Shown here: positions 33,063-41,861 of the stretch, one piece after another | Layout: every line of letters starts with the position of its first letter | Numbering within the stretch: position 1 is the stretch's first letter | NCBI GenBank assembly: GCA_949299375.1 | Contig: CASGAH010000017.1 | Coordinates: 1-50,292, forward strand | DNA: 50,292 nt | DNA from: an uncultured Eubacteriales bacterium | GTDB lineage: Bacteria; Bacillota; Clostridia; Lachnospirales; Lachnospiraceae | Reading direction: 5' to 3' | Notes under the pieces: model-generated | Seen by the model: the letters and a program-made list of their open reading frames with translations, nothing else | Databases searched by the model: none | Told to the model about the DNA's origin: nothing | Position numbers and translations under genes: made by a program

Positions 33063-34496
33063 TCAATCGTCTTCCCAGTATTCATCGTTCAGCATCTGGT
33101 GGATGATTTCCACACAGGCCATTTTCTCTGCCAGATCAGTACAATTTGCCAGGCTGGAATCCAGATAACTTTGCAGCTCGCTGTAGTTGCGCACAAACAG
33201 CGGAAGCATCGTCAATGTCTTTGCCATGACCGCGCGGACTTCCGGCTTTGACATCGTCTTGAACTGCGCTTTCAGCTGCGCAATCAGTTCCCCCGCCTTC
33301 TGCATAATATACGCTTCCTCTGCCTCCTCTGTCACAGTGCCCGCATCGTTCAGATCTCCAAAATGACTGGTTGACAAGAGCAGGGAAATCTTTCGCAGCG
33401 CGGCAAACCCATCTTTTTGCTGCGGACTAATCCGTCTGGAGTAGGCACCTGCGAATTCTTCCAGAACCGCATCCCCTCTCTCCTTCTGCTCAAACAGCTC
33501 CTCCTGCCTTCCCTCCAGGAAGACGAAGAGTTCGTCAAGCGCATCTTTCGGCTCCGAGCGCTCTGGATCGGCAAACATCCGATTGATCTCCCGGATGATC
33601 TGCACACAGCAGTCTCTCTCCGTTTCATTGGCCCTGGCATATGGCGCAGACAACAAAATGCTGCACAGATCGTTGATCAGCTCCTGCATCAAAAGGACGG
33701 AGTCCATCTCCTCGTTGAGCGTCTGAAAGAACCCGGAAAAGTATTGCAAAAGCTCCTGAAACTGTTCTTTCGTCATCGTCTGATTGTAGCGATCCTTCAC
33801 ATAGCGGCTCTTTTCATAGAGATCTGGGAAGAAAGACGCCATCTCCTCCGGCTCTTCTAAAAGTGCTCCCGTCCGGATCATATACAAAAGATCCTCCACG
33901 GACGATTTTTCGGATCCGATGTAGGCCCGAAGACCGTCTTCGATGATCTGGGCGAAGCGGGATCTTGTCATCCGCATCGGAATCTGCTCCAGAATCTGCA
34001 CCAGTTTCATCCGGTTTCCCGACTGATCGGGCGCTTCGGATATATATGCCATAATTTTGTTTCGAAATGCCTCGTCATCAAAATTCTCCATAGCGGACGT
34101 ATCCTGATAGGAGTATTCTTTCCGGTTCAGCACATACTCATAAATCGTATATCGGTCGCCAAAGGCAGTCAGCGCCTGCATCACCGCCGTAATGCGCTCC
34201 CGCAGAGCAAATGCCTTCTCCAGGATAGGCGGAACATCTGCCTCCTCATACTCCAAGCGCATCGCCTCCCCAAAGAGGTGTGACAGCTCATACGAGAGCT
34301 GCCGGATGCATTCCGGACATTGTCCCGACTGCTCGATCTGACTGATTTCCTCATAAAAGAGCGGATAATTCAGCGCTGCCCGGACAAATGACAGACGGTT
34401 TCCGTTCGTCATCATCTCTCCAATATACTGATTCAAATTGTATTCAATGGATTTTCCCCTTTGCAGGTTATGAATGATTGTCTTGAGATTCCCCAC
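33063..34496 (-). CDS. Large helical protein of unknown function
   Basis: This 477-residue protein is almost wholly alpha-helical, without signal peptide, membrane segment or recognised motif. Runs such as RFAQIIEDGLRAYIGSEKSS and EEMDSVLLMQELINDLCSIL suggest a repeat-like helical solenoid. The GTG start at 34496 immediately follows the cinA stop (TAA-GTG), with GGAGG 7 bases upstream, so it is translationally coupled to cinA. Cinderella-type context: cinA, this gene, the 106-residue gene, DUF2953 and gerW are on one strand with small gaps. It is probably lineage-restricted; I do not recognise it. Confidence 0.75.
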   Translation of the reverse strand: MGNLKTIIHNLQRGKSIEYNLNQYIGEMMTNGNRLSFVRAALNYPLFYEEISQIEQSGQCPECIRQLSYELSHLFGEAMRLEYEEADVPPILEKAFALRERITAVMQALTAFGDRYTIYEYVLNRKEYSYQDTSAMENFDDEAFRNKIMAYISEAPDQSGNRMKLVQILEQIPMRMTRSRFAQIIEDGLRAYIGSEKSSVEDLLYMIRTGALLEEPEEMASFFPDLYEKSRYVKDRYNQTMTKEQFQELLQYFSGFFQTLNEEMDSVLLMQELINDLCSILLSAPYARANETERDCCVQIIREINRMFADPERSEPKDALDELFVFLEGRQEELFEQKERGDAVLEEFAGAYSRRISPQQKDGFAALRKISLLLSTSHFGDLNDAGTVTEEAEEAYIMQKAGELIAQLKAQFKTMSKPEVRAVMAKTLTMLPLFVRNYSELQSYLDSSLANCTDLAEKMACVEIIHQMLNDEYWEDD

Positions 34497-35756
34497 TTAT
34501 CTTCCTCCCTCTGTATTCCTTTCCTTCTTTATGATGCATCTGCGCACCAAATCCAATGCCCGGATTGCAGCCAGCGTCCGCACTTTGGCGCGGTTTCCTC
34601 TGAAATGAAATTTCTCCACGACGCTGTCTCCCTTGCAGCAGCATCCGATATAGACAAGCCCCGCCGGCTTTCCCTGCTCTCCGCCGGGACCTGCCAGCCC
34701 TGTGACGGACACGCAAACGTCTGCTCCCATCTGGCGAGCTCCTCCCTCCGCCATTTCCAGCGCCGTTTCCCGGCTGATCGCTGTATGCGTTTGAAGGGTG
34801 TGCGAACGAACACCCAGAAATTTTTGTTTTGCCTCATTTGAGTACGTGACAAACCCTCCCAGGAACACTTCCGATGCCCCGCAAACGTTGACAATCCGGG
34901 AGGCTGCCATCCCGCCGCTGCACGACTCCGCCGTGCAAAGCGTCATCTGATTCTTTTTTAGGAGATTCACGACGACTTCCTCGAGAGTCTCCTCCTCCCT
35001 TGTGGAGTAGAGGTTCTCTCCGAACCGCTCTTTTAGCGTCTCCAAAAGCGGGCGGATGATCTCTTGTGCGTCTTCCTCCGTTTCTGCCTTTGCGGTTATT
35101 CTCAGATGCACTTCCCCGACTTTGGCATACGTGGCAATGGTCGGATTGGTCTGGCCGTCAATCAGATCCAGAATCATCGTCTCCGCCTGGCTCTCCCCGA
35201 TTCCGCAGATCTTTGCCATGACAGAATAAATGATCTCCGGCCTTTTTTGCCGCAAAAGGGGGGCAACCTGTTCCTGGAACATTGGAATCAATTCATCCGG
35301 AGGGCCGGGCAGCAAAATGATCGTCTTTCCATCCCGTTCCATTAAAATCCCCGGCGCTGTTCCATTTTTGTTGTACAGCGCAACGGCCCCCTCGGGAACA
35401 AGCGCCTGTTTTTCATTGTTCTCTGTCATCTGACGGTTTCGCTGCGCAAAGTAGGCCGTAAGCATTTCCAGCGCCCGCTCGTCTCTGTGCAGCGGAAGAT
35501 TCCATACATCGGCCACCGTTTCTTTCGTCAGGTCGTCTTCGGTTGGTCCAAGTCCTCCGGAGAGAATCACAACATCAGACCGTTTGAGTGCGGTCTGGAA
35601 AACGAGCGCCAGGCGCTCCCTGTTGTCCCCCACCACGTCCTGAAAATAGACGGTCAGCCCGAGCGCTGCGCACTGCTCCGACAAAAACTGCGCATTTGTA
35701 TTGACAATATTTCCAAGCAGCAATTCTGTCCCAACAAAAACCAATTCTACTACCAT
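34497..35756 (-). CDS. cinA: Competence/damage-inducible protein CinA (nicotinamide mononucleotide deamidase)
   Basis: This 419-residue protein has the N-terminal MoaB/MogA-like domain (VELVFVGTELLLGNIVNTNA, LSGGLGPTEDDLTKE) and the C-terminal deamidase domain (LCTAESCSGGMAASRIV, FLGGFVTYSNEAKQKFLGV, VSVTGLAGPGGEQGK). CinA recycles NMN and hydrolyses ADP-ribose-type pyrophosphates in pyridine nucleotide salvage. The ATG at 35756 follows GAGGAAGAACA. It is downstream of pgsA in the usual Firmicutes order. Confidence 0.95.
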   Translation of the reverse strand: MVVELVFVGTELLLGNIVNTNAQFLSEQCAALGLTVYFQDVVGDNRERLALVFQTALKRSDVVILSGGLGPTEDDLTKETVADVWNLPLHRDERALEMLTAYFAQRNRQMTENNEKQALVPEGAVALYNKNGTAPGILMERDGKTIILLPGPPDELIPMFQEQVAPLLRQKRPEIIYSVMAKICGIGESQAETMILDLIDGQTNPTIATYAKVGEVHLRITAKAETEEDAQEIIRPLLETLKERFGENLYSTREEETLEEVVVNLLKKNQMTLCTAESCSGGMAASRIVNVCGASEVFLGGFVTYSNEAKQKFLGVRSHTLQTHTAISRETALEMAEGGARQMGADVCVSVTGLAGPGGEQGKPAGLVYIGCCCKGDSVVEKFHFRGNRAKVRTLAAIRALDLVRRCIIKKERNTEGGR

Positions 35757-35807
35757 TGTTCTTCCTCTTTTCCAGATCTCCTGTAAGCGCGCCCTGAATG
35801 CTTTCGC

Positions 35808-36344
35808 TTACTCGGATAAAACGGCGCGGTTGTGATACAGATAATCACAAAGCGATACAACCGTTAGGACCAGAGACAAAACAATGAGAATCCATTCAAG
35901 CCACTCCAGTCCGTTTAAATCGGCAATGAGAACAATTGTCATGACCATCTGGCAGACAGTCTTGAGTTTTCCGGACATCCCGGCGGCAATGACAATCCCT
36001 TTGTCTGCCGCAATCAGCCGGAAGCCGCTAATGATAAATTCCCTGGAGATGATTACAATCACAATCCACGCCGGCATCTGCTCAAGCGCGACAAAGCAAA
36101 TCAGCGCCGAACATACGAGCAGCTTATCTGCCAGCGGATCCATAAACTTTCCGAAGTTGGTGACAAGGTTGTACTTTCTGGCAATCTTTCCATCCAAAAG
36201 ATCCGTCAGGCTCGCCAGCACAAAAATCGCAAGCGCCACCCATTTCGCCCAGCTTCCGGGAAAATCCACGAGCATAAAAATCAGAAAAAACGGAATCATC
36301 CCTACGCGCAAAATGGTCAGTTTATTCGGTAAATTCATTTTCAT
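35808..36344 (-). CDS. pgsA: CDP-diacylglycerol-glycerol-3-phosphate 3-phosphatidyltransferase
   Basis: This 178-residue membrane enzyme makes phosphatidylglycerol-phosphate. The CDP-alcohol phosphotransferase signature is complete: LTDLLDGKIARKYNLVTNFG followed by KFMDPLADKLL. Several membrane helices flank it. The start is set at the ATG 36344, 9 bases after GGAG; a later ATG (36338) or the TTG at 36350 are alternatives. It overlaps the end of rimO by about 23 bases, so the two are coupled. Confidence 0.94.
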   Translation of the reverse strand: MKMNLPNKLTILRVGMIPFFLIFMLVDFPGSWAKWVALAIFVLASLTDLLDGKIARKYNLVTNFGKFMDPLADKLLVCSALICFVALEQMPAWIVIVIISREFIISGFRLIAADKGIVIAAGMSGKLKTVCQMVMTIVLIADLNGLEWLEWILIVLSLVLTVVSLCDYLYHNRAVLSE

Positions 36345-37665
36345 CTTCAACTTCTCCTATCAAATCGTATTCTGCCGCTCCGGTTACGATAACCGAAACA
36401 AAATCCCCTGTATTGTATTTTTCGGGTGTCGAGACAAACAGATATCCGTCCACTTCCGGGGCATCCATATACGTTCTCCCCACATATGCAGCTTCCCCCG
36501 AGACGTTTCCCTCAATCATCACTTCCATCCTGCGCCCGATCTGATCCTTGCAGCGCGAAAAAGCGATTTCCTGCTGGAGTTCCATCACAGCATCCCGCCG
36601 TTTCTGTTTGATCTCCTCCGGGATCTGATCCGGCATCTCTGCGGCGGGCGTATCCTCCTCCTCCGAATAGGCAAATACACCGAGACGGTCAAACTCCATC
36701 TCATCGACGAAATCCAACATCTCCTGATGGTCTTTTTCTGTCTCTCCCGGAAATCCTGCAATGAGCGTCGTCCGGAGAACGAGATCCGGAATCTCCCGGC
36801 GGAGCATTTCCACCTTCTGTGTGATCTGACGGCGGTTTGTCCTGCGCCCCATCCGCTTTAAGACGGCATCGGAAGCGTGCTGGATGGGAATGTCAAGATA
36901 ATGGCAAATCTTTGGCTCCTCCTTGATCACCTGAATGAGTTCCTCTGTGATCTCTTCCGGGTAGCAGTACTGGATTCTAATCCAGCGAAGTCCCTCAATC
37001 TGAGCAAGCTTTCGAAGAAGCTGGGGCAGCATTTTCTTGCCATAGAGGTCTATGCCGTACCGTGTCGTCTCCTGCGCCACAAGAATCAGCTCCTTTACCC
37101 CCTGCGCTGCAAGTGACTGCGCTTCCGCAAGAAGGTCCTCCATCGGAACGCTGCGGTACGGTCCCCTTATTTTCGGGATAATACAGTACGTACAATGTTT
37201 GTCGCACCCCTCTGCAATCTTCAAATACGCATAGTGACCTCCCGTTGTGACAATTCTGCCGCCGCACGAGGCCGGCATCCGATCGTTTGCCTGGATGTAC
37301 TGCGGGCGTTTCTTCTGCAGCGCCTCCTCCAATGCCTGCGCAATCTGATCCCATGCGGAGATTCCAACAATGCCGTCAACCTCCGGAAGTTCCCGCATCA
37401 CCTCATCCCGGTAGCGCTGTGCCAGACACCCCATCACAAGAAGCACCTTGCAGTTTCCCGTTTCTTTGTACTGCGCCGCTTCCAGAATCGACTGAATGCT
37501 TTCTTCTTTCGCATCTCCGATGAAGCAGCACGTATTGATGATAATAATATCCGCCTTCTCCTCTTCGTCTGTAAACTCATATCCCTCGCGGGAGAGAATT
37601 CCCAGCATCTTCTCCGAATCCACCAGGTTTTTGTCACAGCCAAGAGAGATAAACAATATTTTCAT
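36322..37665 (-). CDS. rimO: Ribosomal protein S12 methylthiotransferase RimO
   Basis: This 447-residue radical-SAM enzyme methylthiolates Asp89 of ribosomal protein S12. It has the N-terminal cluster domain (KILFISLGCDKNLVDSEKML, IINTCCFIGDAKEES, VMGCLAQRY), the radical-SAM motif GCDKHCTYCIIP (Cys-x3-Cys-x2-Cys) and a C-terminal TRAM domain (VMIEGNVSGEAAYVGRT, TGDFVSVIVTGA). The ATG at 37665 follows GGGGGA. It lies 89 bases after rpoZ. Confidence 0.95.
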   Translation of the reverse strand: MKILFISLGCDKNLVDSEKMLGILSREGYEFTDEEEKADIIIINTCCFIGDAKEESIQSILEAAQYKETGNCKVLLVMGCLAQRYRDEVMRELPEVDGIVGISAWDQIAQALEEALQKKRPQYIQANDRMPASCGGRIVTTGGHYAYLKIAEGCDKHCTYCIIPKIRGPYRSVPMEDLLAEAQSLAAQGVKELILVAQETTRYGIDLYGKKMLPQLLRKLAQIEGLRWIRIQYCYPEEITEELIQVIKEEPKICHYLDIPIQHASDAVLKRMGRRTNRRQITQKVEMLRREIPDLVLRTTLIAGFPGETEKDHQEMLDFVDEMEFDRLGVFAYSEEEDTPAAEMPDQIPEEIKQKRRDAVMELQQEIAFSRCKDQIGRRMEVMIEGNVSGEAAYVGRTYMDAPEVDGYLFVSTPEKYNTGDFVSVIVTGAAEYDLIGEVEDENEFTE

Positions 37666-37754
37666 ATCGGTCCCCCACTCTGATTTCCAATCGATTCGAA
37701 TAGAAGAAGGATGCTGTGTCTGCATCAACACACCATCCCCTCTTGCCGCATCGA

Positions 37755-38102
37755 TTACGCTTCTATGGATTCTTCCTCCGAGGACTCCTCCACAAAAAGC
37801 TCCTCCGGTGCGGATTCGCCTTCCAAAGAATCCTCATTTTCTTCCACCGGCAAGACTTCCTCGGCCGTTTCTCCTTCCCGGCTCAGTTTCAGCTTGCCAT
37901 TGTACAATTCCTCCACTGCCATCGACAGCGGTTTCTTTCCCGGACTCATTTTTACCATCGGATCCTGACCGCCAATCAGCTGTCTGGCTCTCTTGGCCGC
38001 CGCAATCACAATGGAATAGCGGCTCTCTACAAGCGGTTCCTCTCCTTCCGGGACCGTCTGGTTGACCGTCTGAATTAAATCAATATAAGATGGGTGTAGC
38101 AT
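37755..38102 (-). CDS. rpoZ: RNA polymerase omega subunit with acidic tail
   Basis: This 115-residue protein has the omega fold: MLHPSYIDLIQTVNQ, SRYSIVIAAAKRARQLI and KPLSMAVEELYNGKL. It helps assemble RNA polymerase. The last 40 residues are strongly acidic (EENEDSLEGESAPEELF, ESSEEESIEA), well beyond the usual 60-75 residues. The ATG at 38102 follows AAAGGAG. It is 29 bases after gmk, a standard Firmicutes pairing. Confidence 0.93.
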   Translation of the reverse strand: MLHPSYIDLIQTVNQTVPEGEEPLVESRYSIVIAAAKRARQLIGGQDPMVKMSPGKKPLSMAVEELYNGKLKLSREGETAEEVLPVEENEDSLEGESAPEELFVEESSEEESIEA

Positions 38103-38131
38103 AACTGTTTCTCCTTTCCAGCTGTATCCAT

Positions 38132-38788
38132 TTATTCGCATGGGCATTCCTTCTTATGCCTGACAACTTCCTCTCTCAGACCCTCCTGTATGGCCTGAAT
38201 CAACTGTGCATTGTCTTTGCCCCTGGAAAGCGTCCCCTGGATCACCTCATGAATCTCCCGGGCACACTCTGTCTTCTTCCCGGTCTCATTGACTGCGATG
38301 TATCCGTAGCAGTCCATATATCGGGATTCCTCCACCGCCCGCTCCATGCGCTGCCAGATGGCGGTCTCATCCTCCCGTCCCCGGTCAATCAGCCTCCGTT
38401 TCAGCTCCCGCGCGGAAGGCGGCGTGATGAAAATCAGCAGTGCATCCGGATACGTTTCCTTTACGTGCAGTGCCCCCTCCACTTCTACTTCCAGAATGAC
38501 ATCAATTCCCTGATCCAAAAGAGGCTCCACATATTCCTTTAGCGTTCCATAGTAGTATCCGCAATACTTCGTGTACTCCACAAACTTTCCCTGGCGGATC
38601 ATCTCCTCAAACTGCTCTTTTGTCTTATAAAAATACGTGATTCCTTCCTGCTCTCCGTGGCGGATTTCTCTGGATGTTGCAGAGATCGACAATTCGTAGG
38701 AAGGATGCTGTTCTCTCAATTCCTTGATCACGGTCCCTTTTCCCGCACCGGCAAAGCCGGAAATCACAACCAAAACTCCCTTTTCCAT
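38132..38788 (-). CDS. gmk: Guanylate kinase
   Basis: This 218-residue enzyme phosphorylates GMP to GDP with ATP. It has the P-loop VVISGFAGAGKGTVIKEL (about 7-24; FA replaces the usual PS), the GMP-binding region SATSREIRHGEQEGITYFY, EYTKYCGYYYGT and ILEVEVEGALHVK, and the lid ELKRRLIDRGRED. The GMP-binding segment departs slightly from the common SATTRxPRxGE form. The ATG at 38788 has GAGGAGAATGTT upstream; the gap to yicC is 10 bases. Confidence 0.94.
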   Translation of the reverse strand: MEKGVLVVISGFAGAGKGTVIKELREQHPSYELSISATSREIRHGEQEGITYFYKTKEQFEEMIRQGKFVEYTKYCGYYYGTLKEYVEPLLDQGIDVILEVEVEGALHVKETYPDALLIFITPPSARELKRRLIDRGREDETAIWQRMERAVEESRYMDCYGYIAVNETGKKTECAREIHEVIQGTLSRGKDNAQLIQAIQEGLREEVVRHKKECPCE

Positions 38789-38798
38789 AACATTCTCC

Positions 38799-39698
38799 TC
38801 ATTCGATATTCTGTATCTGCTCCCGGATCTTTTCAATCTCTGTCTTCAAATCAATCCCAGTGTCGGAAAGTTCCAAATCGTTGGCCTTTGACAAGATTGT
38901 GTTGGCTTCCCGATTCATCTCCTGTGCGATGAAATCGAGCTTTCTGCCAATGCTTCCGCCCCGCTCCAGCTCTTCTTTTGTATGTATCACATGGCTTTTC
39001 AGACGGACAATCTCCTCGTCAATACAGGTTTTGTCCGCATAAAATGTCACTTCCGCCGCAATGCGATTCTCATCCAACGTGCTCCCCGACAAAAGTTCCT
39101 GTACTTTTTCTTCCAGCTCCTGACGGTAAATCTGAACAATGAGTGGGTTTCGCGCCTCCACGAGTGAAATCAGTTCCACCATATGGTCAAGCTTTTCCAG
39201 CAAATCTATTTTCAGTCGCTCTCCCTCACTGCTTCGGGCCTGATTCAGTCTCTCCACAGCGCCCCGAACGGTTTTCTCAACAACTGGCCACCACTGTTTC
39301 TCATCTTCCGACTCCGCTTCCATCGTGATCACTTCCGGCATCCGTGCCAGAGAGCTGACCGTCACATCGTACCAATGGGAGGGGTCTTTTACGATTTTCC
39401 CCAACTCCTCATTCATCTGGTTTAGGATCTGGAGATATTCTTTCGCGATTCCTGAATTGTATTTTAAGGTTACTTTCTCCTCGGAATAGTCTTCGAATGT
39501 CAAAAACATATCGACTTTGCCCCTCTTGATGTCCTCCTTGATCAGATTTCGGATCGGGGCTTCGAACAAGTTGAACTTTCTGGGAAGTTTTATGGAAAAA
39601 TCCAAGTATCTGTGGTTAACAGACTTAATTTCAACCGCTATTTTGTAATGCTCTGTGACAGTTTCATACCGCCCAAAGCCGGTCATACTGTTAATCAT
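38799..39698 (-). CDS. yicC: YicC/YloC-type endoribonuclease
   Basis: This 299-residue protein has the N-terminal YicC domain (MINSMTGFGRYE, EIKSVNHRYLDFSIKLPRKF) and the C-terminal DUF1732 domain with CIDEEIVRLKSHV, GRKLDFIAQEMNREANTILS and LKTEIEKIREQIQNIE. Family members cleave RNA and regulate small RNAs. The ATG at 39698 follows GGGAGCAGGAA. It leads the yicC-gmk-rpoZ-rimO-pgsA-cinA block. In many Firmicutes a remA (DUF370) gene lies between yicC and gmk; it is absent here. Confidence 0.93.
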   Translation of the reverse strand: MINSMTGFGRYETVTEHYKIAVEIKSVNHRYLDFSIKLPRKFNLFEAPIRNLIKEDIKRGKVDMFLTFEDYSEEKVTLKYNSGIAKEYLQILNQMNEELGKIVKDPSHWYDVTVSSLARMPEVITMEAESEDEKQWWPVVEKTVRGAVERLNQARSSEGERLKIDLLEKLDHMVELISLVEARNPLIVQIYRQELEEKVQELLSGSTLDENRIAAEVTFYADKTCIDEEIVRLKSHVIHTKEELERGGSIGRKLDFIAQEMNREANTILSKANDLELSDTGIDLKTEIEKIREQIQNIE

Positions 39699-39771
39699 TT
39701 CCTGCTCCCGTCTGTCTGTTCCTGCTACAGACCTTCTTTTTGGACAGAACAATCCCGTCCTATTCTCGTTT

Positions 39772-39800
39772 ATTATAAGTCATTCCATAGGGTTCGTCAA
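39772..39800 (-). promoter_or_regulatory. Sigma-A promoter of the yicC operon
   Basis: TTGACG (39795-39800), a 17-base spacer and TATAAT (39772-39777) on the minus strand, about 70 bases before yicC. Confidence 0.8.
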
Positions 39801-39851
39801 CTCCTTTTCAAAAAAACGGAAGCATCGGGTTTCTGACATCCGCACTCCCCC

Positions 39852-39880
39852 TTGCAGAGCATCCGATTTCCTGCTATACT
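39852..39880 (+). promoter_or_regulatory. Promoter of the NFACT gene
   Basis: TTGCAG (39852-39857), a 17-base spacer and TATACT (39875-39880) with TG one base upstream (extended -10). Confidence 0.7.
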
Positions 39881-39948
39881 GTAAGAACGGCACAGGACTT
39901 CTCTAATCCAGTGCCTTGTGCAAGATCATAAAAATGAGGATTGATTAT

Positions 39949-41739
39949 ATGGCATTTGATGGAATTGTAATTCATAACCTTGTCTGGGAGATGAACGAGA
40001 AAATCACCGGCGGACGGATTTCCCGAATTGCGCAGCCGGAATCCGATGAGCTTCTCCTGACGATCAAAAAGGGAAAAGAGACATACCGGCTGCTTTTGTC
40101 CGCTTCGGCCGGCCTTCCGCTGGCGTATTTCACAGAGGAAAACAAACCCGGCCCGGCGACAGCCCCCAACTTCTGTATGGTTCTCCGAAAATATATGGGC
40201 AATGGAAAAATTTTGTCTGTGCGCCAGCCCGGTCTGGAGCGGATCATTGACATCGAAGTGGAGCATCTCGATGAGATGGGTGATCTCTCCAGGCGCCACC
40301 TCATCGTAGAGTTGATGGGCAAGTACAGCAATCTCATTTTCTGCAGCGAGGACATTGCATATGATTTTGAGGAGGAGCGCCAGGGATGGAAGATCTTAGA
40401 CAGCATCAAACACGTTCCGTCCCAAATGAGTTCTGTGCGGGAAGTGCTCCCGGGACGCCCGTACTTCATTCCCGACACGAGAAACAAAAAGGATCCGCTC
40501 GGACTTCTCCCGGAGGAGATCGCCTCTCATCTGTGCGCTCCCCTGCCTCTCGCTCGGTGTTTGTATACTACCTTCACCGGCATCAGTCCGCTGATCGCGG
40601 AAGAGGTCGTTGACCGTGCAGGACTGGACTCCTCTCTTCCCGCCAACTGTCTTACCGATGCGGAGCGAATACATTTGTCCCATATTTTCTTTCATATGAT
40701 GGAGGATGTGCGTCAAAACCAGTTTCATCCAAACATCATCTATGACGGAGAGCAGCCCGCAGAGTTTTCCGCGCTCCTCCTGGAAACATACCGAAATGCC
40801 CGAACAGAATGTTTCGGCTCAATCAGTCAGGTGCTGCAGATCTACTATGCTTCCCGAAACCAGATCAGCCGCATCCGGCAAAAGACTGCCGAGCTTCGAA
40901 AAACCGTTCAGACAGCGCTGGAACGAAGCCGCAAAAAATACGATCTGCAGAAGCGTCAGCTGAAGGACACCGAAAAGAGGGAAAATTGCCGTCTCTACGG
41001 GGAGCTTCTCAATGCCTACGGTGCGAGCGCCCCTCCCTCCTGCCGCAGTCTGGACGTTCTGAATTACTACACCGGAGAAACCGTCACCATCCCCATGGAC
41101 CCGACGCTCTCCGCTTCGGAGAATGCGCGCAAGTATTTCGAGCGATACAACAAACTGAAACGAACCTATGAAGCGCTCTCTTCTCTCATAGAGGAGACAA
41201 AAGAAGAAATCCGGCACCTGGAATCAATCCAGGTTTCCATTGATCTGGCGCTCTCGGTCGAGGACCTCGTCGAGATCCGTCAGGAGCTGGCTCAGTTTGG
41301 CTACCTCAAGAAGCACCAATCCGGAAAGAAAGGATCCCGAAAGGCTGCCGTCACAAGCAAACCGTTCCACTACATCTCTTCGGACGGATTTCATATTTAT
41401 ATTGGAAAAAACAATTATCAAAATGATGCGCTGACGTTCCAGTTTGCAGACGGGAAAGACATCTGGATGCACGCAAAAGGACGCCCCGGTTCACATGTCA
41501 TCATCAAGCGTCCGGGCAATGAGGAGATTCCGGATTCGACGTACGAGGAAGCAGGACGGCTAGCGGCGTATTATTCCAGTGGAAGGAACTCGGACAAAGT
41601 AGAAATTGATTACGCCGAAAAAAAGCACATCAAAAAAACGCCCGGAGGGAAACCTGGATTTGTCATCTATCACACCAACTATTCTCTCATGGCATCTCCG
41701 GATATCACGGGAATCCAGCAGATCTCAAGCGGATCATGA
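39949..41739 (+). CDS. rqcH: NFACT-family ribosome quality control protein (RqcH/fibronectin-binding-like)
   Basis: This 596-residue protein is of the NFACT family that rescues stalled 50S subunits by adding alanine tails. It has NFACT-N (AFDGIVIHNLVWEMNEKI, NFCMVLRKYMGNG), a central HhH and coiled-coil part (about 300-430) and NFACT-R (FHYISSDGFHIYIGKNNYQN, DIWMHAKGRPGSHVIIK). In Bacillus RqcH the Asp97-Arg98 pair binds tRNA; here residues 97-98 are Glu-Arg (QPGLERII). The ATG at 39949 has GAGG 9 bases upstream; the frame opens earlier but without a site. It is divergent from yicC. Confidence 0.93.
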   Translation: MAFDGIVIHNLVWEMNEKITGGRISRIAQPESDELLLTIKKGKETYRLLLSASAGLPLAYFTEENKPGPATAPNFCMVLRKYMGNGKILSVRQPGLERIIDIEVEHLDEMGDLSRRHLIVELMGKYSNLIFCSEDIAYDFEEERQGWKILDSIKHVPSQMSSVREVLPGRPYFIPDTRNKKDPLGLLPEEIASHLCAPLPLARCLYTTFTGISPLIAEEVVDRAGLDSSLPANCLTDAERIHLSHIFFHMMEDVRQNQFHPNIIYDGEQPAEFSALLLETYRNARTECFGSISQVLQIYYASRNQISRIRQKTAELRKTVQTALERSRKKYDLQKRQLKDTEKRENCRLYGELLNAYGASAPPSCRSLDVLNYYTGETVTIPMDPTLSASENARKYFERYNKLKRTYEALSSLIEETKEEIRHLESIQVSIDLALSVEDLVEIRQELAQFGYLKKHQSGKKGSRKAAVTSKPFHYISSDGFHIYIGKNNYQNDALTFQFADGKDIWMHAKGRPGSHVIIKRPGNEEIPDSTYEEAGRLAAYYSSGRNSDKVEIDYAEKKHIKKTPGGKPGFVIYHTNYSLMASPDITGIQQISSGS

Positions 41740-41756
41740 TATCCCGCTCAGAAAGG

Positions 41757-41801
41757 AAAGGCCATCGGGTCAGGGAAACGCTCCCCGATCCGATGGCCTT
41801 T
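41757..41801. terminator. Terminator after the NFACT gene
   Basis: AAAGGCCATCGG (41757-41768) pairs with CCGATGGCCTTT (41790-41801), followed by a short T-run on the plus strand. It may also serve the CmpB-like gene on the other strand. Confidence 0.85.
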
Positions 41802-41861
41802 TGAACTTCCATCCGATGTCTCTTCCTTTTATGACAGACCGCTGTTCTTTTTCTCTGTCTC

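Noticed and set aside
31676-33106. A 476-codon plus-strand frame opposite the DUF2953 gene and its neighbour
   Set aside because: It is low-complexity and basic, spans two real genes on the other strand and has no start signal.
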